A stretch of DNA of 64,000 nucleotides from Chryseolinea sp. H1M3-3 (GTDB lineage: Bacteria; Bacteroidota; Bacteroidia; Cytophagales; Cyclobacteriaceae). The stretch's first letter is position 1, and each line of letters starts with the position of its first letter. Positions 59,089 through 64,000 of the stretch are shown in pieces. The notes under the pieces were generated by a model. That model was not told where the DNA came from. It saw only the letters and a list, made by a program, of their open reading frames with translations, and made no database searches. The stretch lies in assembly GCF_029360725.1 (NCBI RefSeq), contig NZ_JARKMY010000010.1, positions 886,431 through 950,430 on the forward strand, written 5' to 3'. A program made the position numbers and the translations under genes.

Positions 59089-60887
59089 TTTTTTCTGCTT
59101 CCACTCTCCCGGGAATCCGTTTCTTTTGCGGCTAACAAATAAATTAAGGCGGCGGTCCCATCCATTGTAGGTTCGTTTGTGCTATAGTCGCCATGGTCAT
59201 CGTGATACACTGCTAGCGTTGACTGGAATGCAGCGTATTCATCTTCGTCGACTAATGTAAGTCCTAAGAGACTGTTATAAATATGACCGGAAACCGGACC
59301 ATCGACCAAGCCTCCATCTAACGGATACTTATGGAGTACCGTGAAAGACGAGTGCGGATCCACTGGGGTATCGCCTTTTGAGGGCAACCCGAACACCATG
59401 CTAGTACCCCAAGGGTTGCATCCGAATAACCAGTCGAAGCAGGCTTGTTCAAGTTGGATGAAACTATTGTCGCCGCTAAGTTTTCTATAGAGATAACATT
59501 GAATTGCAAAGGAGGTCGTCAGATTATTGGAACACCAGATGAAAGGAACACCACGGTAAAAAGCATTTCCGTTTGCCTTCTTCCACACCTTTTCAATTCC
59601 ATCCCTATAATACTTGAGAAGTTGTGAGCGCGCTGTTTTATCTCCAGAGACAGCCAGCTCGTAATGACCGAAGTTGTGAAAGGGATACCACTGATAATGA
59701 ACAGCTGTATCAGCGCCAATCCAAGGTGTTATCTTTTCCTGCTCACTAAATTCTAAGGCCTGTGTAAAATATGTTTTTTCTTTCGTAAGCTGGAAGATCG
59801 ATGCTGCCGCTAATTCCATATCATCAACCCAATTATCCTCTTCATAAAAATACCGGGCTTTCATTGGCGCAGTTTGTGCCACACCAGGTTTTGCTTGTCC
59901 AAACCTGTAAGCTGAAAGTGATTTAAGCTTCAGTTTTTCTGATAGACTGGGGTCTGTTTTTTTAAGAACCTGCGATCCCAACGCAAAAGCACTGGCAAAT
60001 TTGCCTGCAGTAGATGCGGCGCCCGTCGCTCTGTTTTTATGCTTGCCTAATCCTTGTACTTCGCCTGAGATAAAATATACGGGCCTTCCGTTTCCTTTCC
60101 CATAGCCATAATCGGCAGGGTCATTCACCGGCAAACGAAATCCGATGTGGTCGCGATCGTCTGCAAGTTGGTTAAACATCCAATCGTCTTTGGGATGCAT
60201 TTTCAATAGCCATTGCAACCCCCAAACTGCTTCATCTAAAACATCAGCTGTGTTATTTTTACCATCCAGTCCATTCGCCAGGTGCGAATCAGAAAATGCA
60301 TTTGGAAAATCCCGATAAGCGGCAAGTAGGTGGTACGTTGCGTTAGCGGAGGTGGTGGAATATTGCAGGTAGTCCGTTGCGTCATGCCACCCGCCAGAAA
60401 CGTCTACATACGTGCCATCCGGCATGGGGCCATAAATGGTGTATCCATCCTTTGTGTGACAAGAGTCTTTCAAGAAAGGATTATAGCCACTCCGCTGCTG
60501 ACGCATGTAACGCAATGCAAAATCTGCCGATCCATTGTAAACCTCCTTTGATATTGTGAAAATTGAGGAGCGAATGTCACCGACTTTTAAATAGAAATCG
60601 CCTCCAGCTGTGTAATCTGAAAAATCCAATCGATAGGAGGTCACAAACGGACCGTAAGCTCCGAAGTTCTTGCCTGGTTTTCGCTTTAGAACACTTCGGG
60701 AAGTTTTTGCTTCTACTAACTCGAAATAAGGTGGTTCAATATTCTCCTTGGATACCAACACGGCAACCTTAAGGCCCGAAGTTGAATAGCCCAATTGATT
60801 AATTCGTATCCATGAAGATTCGATTGACTGCGTGGAGGCTGAGGTAGCGACCAAGACAAGGAAAATTAATGCATACAAAGTATTCAC
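59085..60887 (-). CDS. GH9 family glycoside hydrolase with N-terminal Ig-like domain
   Basis: 600 residues. Signal peptide (LYALIFLVLVATSASTQ), Ig-like CelD-N domain (about 25-115, WIRINQLGYSTSGLKVAVLV), then the (alpha/alpha)6 barrel. Catalytic base region Asp169/Asp172 (GGWHDATDY, usually DAGD), substrate segment FGCNPWGTSMVFGLP with PHSSF, and catalytic acid Glu572 in STNEPTMDG. GH9 includes endoglucanases and exo-glucosaminidases; the deacetylase and ROK neighbours make an amino-sugar oligosaccharide substrate plausible but not proven. First gene of the minus-strand operon, its frame ends at a slippery site. Confidence 0.88.
   Translation of the reverse strand: MNTLYALIFLVLVATSASTQSIESSWIRINQLGYSTSGLKVAVLVSKENIEPPYFELVEAKTSRSVLKRKPGKNFGAYGPFVTSYRLDFSDYTAGGDFYLKVGDIRSSIFTISKEVYNGSADFALRYMRQQRSGYNPFLKDSCHTKDGYTIYGPMPDGTYVDVSGGWHDATDYLQYSTTSANATYHLLAAYRDFPNAFSDSHLANGLDGKNNTADVLDEAVWGLQWLLKMHPKDDWMFNQLADDRDHIGFRLPVNDPADYGYGKGNGRPVYFISGEVQGLGKHKNRATGAASTAGKFASAFALGSQVLKKTDPSLSEKLKLKSLSAYRFGQAKPGVAQTAPMKARYFYEEDNWVDDMELAAASIFQLTKEKTYFTQALEFSEQEKITPWIGADTAVHYQWYPFHNFGHYELAVSGDKTARSQLLKYYRDGIEKVWKKANGNAFYRGVPFIWCSNNLTTSFAIQCYLYRKLSGDNSFIQLEQACFDWLFGCNPWGTSMVFGLPSKGDTPVDPHSSFTVLHKYPLDGGLVDGPVSGHIYNSLLGLTLVDEDEYAAFQSTLAVYHDDHGDYSTNEPTMDGTAALIYLLAAKETDSRESGSRKK
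59088..59094 (-). other. Slippery heptamer A AAA AAG at the GH9 stop
   Basis: On the minus strand the last GH9 codons are AGA AAA AAG TAG, so A AAA AAG sits in frame immediately before the stop, identical to the E. coli dnaX slippery site. Slipping back one base gives AAA AAA then GTA GTT GAT, the deacetylase frame. A GGGAG lies 11 bases upstream, a spacing near that of the stimulatory Shine-Dalgarno-like element in dnaX. No convincing downstream stem-loop was found by eye. Confidence 0.6.
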
Positions 60888-60932
60888 GGGATGCGTCTTT
60901 TTGCTGTTCGAACATTAAAGTAAATATTATTC

Positions 60933-60950
60933 CGCATAAAACAGCATAAA
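60933..60950 (+). promoter_or_regulatory. Candidate DeoR operator, GH9 side
   Basis: CGCATAAAACAGCATAAA: two GCATAAA half-sites repeated with a 10 bp period. It lies 46 bp upstream of the GH9 start codon, and a closely matching element sits at the deoR start. Confidence 0.5.
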
Positions 60951-61047
60951 TTGTCATTATTTATTGCTAATTCATTTATTTTAGCTTTGGGATTCATTTA
61001 AAAGCGTGCAGAATTCAATATAAATGATAGGAGCAATAAAACGAGAA

Positions 61048-61065
61048 CGCATAAAAACGCATATT
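61048..61065 (+). promoter_or_regulatory. Candidate DeoR operator, regulator side
   Basis: CGCATAAAAACGCATATT: GCATA half-sites repeated with a 10 bp period, ending one base before the deoR ATG, which would suit autorepression. It matches the site at 60933-60950 in sequence and half-site spacing. Confidence 0.5.
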
Positions 61066-61066
61066 G

Positions 61067-61810
61067 ATGCTACAAGAAGAACGACATAACTATATCATTC
61101 AACAGATTCATACAAACAATAAGGTCATTGCTGCAGAACTGTGCAAACAACTTAAGGTTTCGTTGGACACTATCAGACGAGATATAAAAGAACTTGAAAA
61201 AAGAGGTAAAGTTGTGAAAGTGCATGGGGGTGCAATTTCGCCGCATTTCCATCAACCGTTTCAACCGCAAGAGGTTTACGCCCGAGAGGAAAAAAAAGAG
61301 ATTGCGAAAAAAGCACTCTCCTTAATCAAAGATGGCATGACTTTGTTGACCGGTGGAGGTACCGTCATGCTGGAACTTGCCCGGATGCTCCCTGAGCGGC
61401 TCAGCGGCGTTCTGTTTACAGTTAGCCCCCTCGTTGCGTTGGAGGCTGCACAACGTTCGACTGTAGAAGTGATTTTATTGGGGGGCAAATTATCCAGTAA
61501 TTCTTATATCTGTACCGGTGCATCGGTGTCCAATGCCATATCCGAACTCCACGTAGATCTTTGCTTGCTGGGTACCAACGGATTGTCTTTGGAGGATGGC
61601 ATAACAGATTTCGATTGGGAAGTTGCTCAGGTCAAGAAAGCAATTCTTAAGGCTTCCGACCAAAAAGCCTTTTTAAGTATTTCGGAGAAACTGGGAAGTT
61701 CACAAAAGATGCAAGTCTGTAAGCTCAATGCCATTGACTATTTGATTACTGAATTAAATTCTAGCGACGAAAAATTTGATCTATACCGAAAGGCTTGCAA
61801 AGTTTTATAA
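61067..61810 (+). CDS. DeoR/GlpR-family transcriptional regulator
   Basis: 247 residues from the ATG at 61067; the frame also opens at a TTG one codon earlier. N-terminal winged helix-turn-helix with the family signature AAELCKQLKVSLDTIRRDIKELEKRG and VVKVHGGAI. C-terminal sugar-phosphate-binding ISOCOT-type domain (TLLTGGGTVMLELAR, LLGTNGLSLEDGITDFDWEVAQVKKAIL). Divergent from the GH9 operon by 179 bp with paired direct repeats between. Probably represses the operon and itself, relieved by a phosphosugar. Confidence 0.9.
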   Translation: MLQEERHNYIIQQIHTNNKVIAAELCKQLKVSLDTIRRDIKELEKRGKVVKVHGGAISPHFHQPFQPQEVYAREEKKEIAKKALSLIKDGMTLLTGGGTVMLELARMLPERLSGVLFTVSPLVALEAAQRSTVEVILLGGKLSSNSYICTGASVSNAISELHVDLCLLGTNGLSLEDGITDFDWEVAQVKKAILKASDQKAFLSISEKLGSSQKMQVCKLNAIDYLITELNSSDEKFDLYRKACKVL

Positions 61811-61928
61811 CGTTACAATTTCGCTATAATTTCGTGCGGGAAGGAGATACCAAGGTATCAGACAATCCATAAGTCAGCGGTTATAAAAAGAAAGACGAGC
61901 AGCATAGCAATAATTTTTTAACGCTGCT

Positions 61929-61936
61929 TATATTTG
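61929..61936 (+). promoter_or_regulatory. -7 element of lysC
   Basis: TATATTTG followed by CCC, an exact TAnnTTTG 22 bases before the lysC ATG. The expected -33 TTG is not evident. Confidence 0.5.
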
Positions 61937-61958
61937 CCCGTTTTTAAAAATTCAATTT

Positions 61959-63284
61959 ATGGTGGTGTTAAAATTTGGCGGTACCTCTGTAGGGAAACCC
62001 GAACGGATGAAAAAGATTGCCGAACTTGTGTTAGGCACTCCAGGAAAAAAAATCGTAGTACTTTCTGCTTTGTCTGGAACGACTAATGCATTGGTAGCGA
62101 TAGGAGATAATCTTTTAGCAGGACAAAAGGCAAAAGCCGAGGAAGAAACTGTTGCACTCGAAAAACACTATCAGACTTTCATCAAGGAATTATACGGTAG
62201 CGAGTCATTTCACGCCATCGGCCAGGAAATTGTTAGTCGATTTTTCATTTTTATCAGGATGCTGGCGGCGGGCAAATTTGATAACAAGGGCTATAGAGAG
62301 TTACTCGCTCAAGGCGAATTGATTTCAACAGAATTATTTTATCAGCATTTGCAAGAGCGTAAGATTAGTGCACGCCTTTTACCAGCGCTGTATTTTATGT
62401 CTATTGATGAAAACGATGAACCCGAGTTAGAAAAAATTTCCGAGCGCCTGAAGCCGCTGGTGAATTCTCTTACCAATGTTGATATCATTATAACCCAAGG
62501 TTATATCTGTAGAAATAACCGAAATGAAATCGATAATTTAAAACGCGGAGGCAGTGATTACACCGCATCACTTATTGGTGCTGCCATCCGTGCGCAGGAG
62601 ATTCAGATATGGACTGACATTGACGGCATGCACAACAATGACCCACGCATCGTCAAGAAAACAGTCCCTATTTCAGAGCTTACATTCGACGAAGCCTCTG
62701 AGCTCGCTTATTTCGGTGCGAAAATTTTACATCCTTCTACCATTGTTCCTGCTCAAAAGTATAATGTTCCGGTGCGGCTCAAAAATACCATGGATGAAAA
62801 AGCTCCGGGTACAATCATTACCGGCAAAGGTTCATCGATAGGTTCATTCAAAGCTATCGCAGCGAAAGATGGAATTACTGCTATCAACATACGATCATCA
62901 CGCATGCTCATGGCCTATGGTTTTTTACGCAGGGTGTTTGAAGTTTTTGAGAATCATAAGACCTCCATTGATATGATTACCACATCAGAGGTTGCAGTCT
63001 CCTTAACAATTGATAATTCAACTCATCTTACATCCATTGAAAACGAATTAAACAAATTCGGAACTATCGAAGTGGATAAGGATCAAACTATTATTTGTAT
63101 TGTGGGGCAAAAAATAACAGAGCAAAAAGGTGTTCTTAAACAGATATTCGATTCCCTTAGTGAAATTCCTGTTCGCATGGTTTCATGCGGCGGAAGCACA
63201 AACAATGTGTCTGTACTGGTAGAAAAACAATACAAAGAAAAAGCGCTAAATGCCTTAAATGAAGGCCTGTTTGGCTTAAAGTAA
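61959..63284 (+). CDS. lysC: Aspartate kinase
   Basis: 441 residues. N-terminal amino-acid-kinase domain: VLKFGGTSVGKPERM, LKRGGSDYTASLIGAAI, WTDIDGMHNNDPRIV. C-terminal tandem ACT region (AINIRSSRMLMAYGFLRRVFEVFENHKTSIDMITTSEVAVSL, then IICIVGQK) for feedback control. Monofunctional, without a fused homoserine dehydrogenase, consistent with the separate hom gene. Starts lysine/threonine/methionine synthesis from aspartate. The short leader after the promoter leaves no room for a lysine riboswitch. Confidence 0.95.
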   Translation: MVVLKFGGTSVGKPERMKKIAELVLGTPGKKIVVLSALSGTTNALVAIGDNLLAGQKAKAEEETVALEKHYQTFIKELYGSESFHAIGQEIVSRFFIFIRMLAAGKFDNKGYRELLAQGELISTELFYQHLQERKISARLLPALYFMSIDENDEPELEKISERLKPLVNSLTNVDIIITQGYICRNNRNEIDNLKRGGSDYTASLIGAAIRAQEIQIWTDIDGMHNNDPRIVKKTVPISELTFDEASELAYFGAKILHPSTIVPAQKYNVPVRLKNTMDEKAPGTIITGKGSSIGSFKAIAAKDGITAINIRSSRMLMAYGFLRRVFEVFENHKTSIDMITTSEVAVSLTIDNSTHLTSIENELNKFGTIEVDKDQTIICIVGQKITEQKGVLKQIFDSLSEIPVRMVSCGGSTNNVSVLVEKQYKEKALNALNEGLFGLK

Positions 63285-63415
63285 GAAAACACTGCTTCCG
63301 TAGATTATTTTTTTTACCGCCGTTCATGTAGTAATCATTATCTTTTCATGACGATTACTAGAATTATCTTTTTCATAAAAGAAAAAATTTTCATCTTTCA
63401 CGCGATTGTGAAATT

Positions 63416-64000
63416 ATGGAAGCTTCAGTCATTGTCATCTTCATCATTGGCTATCTGCTCATTGCCTTTGAACATCCCGTTAAGATCAACAAATCAGCAA
63501 CAGCAATTGTAACGGGGGTGCTATGCTGGACTATTTATGCCTTGGCTTCCAGCCAGTCGCCTGAACACATAACACATCAGCTAGCAGAACACTTCGGAGA
63601 AATCTCAGCTATTTTATTTTTTCTTTTAGGTGCGATGACCATTGTGGAATTGGTGGATGCATATCAAGGATTCAGAATTATAACAGATCGAATTACCACA
63701 AAGAATCCTAAATCTTTATTGTGGGTTATTTGCTGGGTTACCTTTTTTCTTTCCGCGCTGCTTGATAATCTTACCACTGCCATTGTAATGGTTTCACTTA
63801 TCCGCAAATTGGTTCCTAACAAGAATATGCGTTTATTCTTTGCGGGCATGATTGTAATTGCAGCCAATGCAGGTGGAGCGTGGTCACCTATTGGTGATGT
63901 TACAACCACCATGCTTTGGATTGGCGGACAGATTACTGCTGTTAACATTATCAAGACTTTAATATTACCGAGCATTGTTTGTATGGTCATACCGTTGCTT
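63416..64000 (+). CDS. nhaD: NhaD-type sodium/proton antiporter, N-terminal part
   Basis: 195 codons before the window ends; the gene continues past base 64000. Starts at ATG 63416 (MEASVIVIFIIGYLLIAFEH). Ion-transporter segments: LDNLTTAIVMVSLIRKLV and AANAGGAWSPIGDVTTTMLW, which match NhaD antiporters. At least five hydrophobic helices are visible. Exchanges Na+ for H+ at the inner membrane. The stop and C-terminus are not in view. Confidence 0.85.
   Translation, partial: MEASVIVIFIIGYLLIAFEHPVKINKSATAIVTGVLCWTIYALASSQSPEHITHQLAEHFGEISAILFFLLGAMTIVELVDAYQGFRIITDRITTKNPKSLLWVICWVTFFLSALLDNLTTAIVMVSLIRKLVPNKNMRLFFAGMIVIAANAGGAWSPIGDVTTTMLWIGGQITAVNIIKTLILPSIVCMVIPLL

Noticed and set aside
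61811-61958. Possible lysine riboswitch before aspartate kinase
   Set aside because: The promoter -7 element is at 61929-61936, leaving too little leader; no lysine-box core seen, only a small GATACC/GGTATC palindrome.

Overview
The window is about 64 kb of chromosomal DNA from a member of the Bacteroidota, most likely a Cytophagales-type bacterium. The evidence is a type IX secretion pair (porU, porV), TonB-receptor and carboxypeptidase-regulatory-like outer-membrane proteins, the long S16 form of rpsP, an eukaryote-like class I ribonucleotide reductase R2, moderate GC, few Shine-Dalgarno sites, and repeated matches to the Bacteroidota -7 promoter element TAnnTTTG. I see no tRNA, rRNA, CRISPR array, transposase or prophage. 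Almost all of the window is ordinary vertical-type chromosome.

Layout. 1-2.8 kb: two glycan-hydrolase-type genes. 2.9-10.1 kb (minus): metallo-hydrolase, pssA, porU, porV and an M16 protein lacking its zinc motif, packed as one unit. 10.3-15.7 kb (plus): FAD oxidoreductase, a large TolB-propeller/outer-membrane fusion, and the yicC-type nuclease. 15.7-20.6 kb: arginase-family protein, MASE1 histidine kinase, an outer-membrane protein and a small membrane protein. 20.7-26.3 kb (minus): a lone nqrF and the methionine operon hom-metX-metY, preceded by an unusually elaborate leader. 26.4-35 kb: DinB-like protein, fabG, two dihydrolipoyl dehydrogenases and the 2-oxoglutarate dehydrogenase genes sucA-sucB. 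35.3-40.4 kb: rpsP-rimM and trmD-rplS, split by an inverted 2.8 kb gene. 40.5-46.8 kb: aldolase, accD, a FtsX-type permease, hemE, rpmA-rplU. 47.2-50.7 kb: nrdB-nrdA. 50.8-55.4 kb: TonB receptor, lipoprotein, membrane protein, Crp-type regulator. 55.5-61.8 kb: a sugar (probably amino-sugar or beta-glucan oligosaccharide) operon with divergent DeoR regulator. 62-64 kb: aspartate kinase and a truncated NhaD antiporter.

Two observations stand out. (1) Upstream of metY a good Bacteroidota promoter is followed by a SAM-I (S-box) riboswitch, then a 46-codon ORF whose last nine residues include seven cysteines, then hairpins and a terminator-like structure. It looks like a tandem SAM and cysteine sensor for sulfur-amino-acid synthesis. 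(2) The GH9 glycosidase gene ends in the classic -1 slippery heptamer A AAA AAG directly before its TAG stop, and the -1 frame continues into a NodB-type deacetylase that has no start or signal peptide of its own. This suggests a frameshift-made bifunctional secreted enzyme, with a one-base homopolymer error as the main alternative. Secondary points are three helically phased DnaA-like boxes upstream of nrdBA, direct-repeat operators flanking the DeoR/GH9 divergent region, an AccD without its zinc-ribbon cysteines, and the split rpsP-rimM-trmD-rplS operon.

Gene starts were adjusted from the longest ORF where family starts, overlaps or promoter positions argue for it. All functional names come from recognising motifs by eye, not from database searches.
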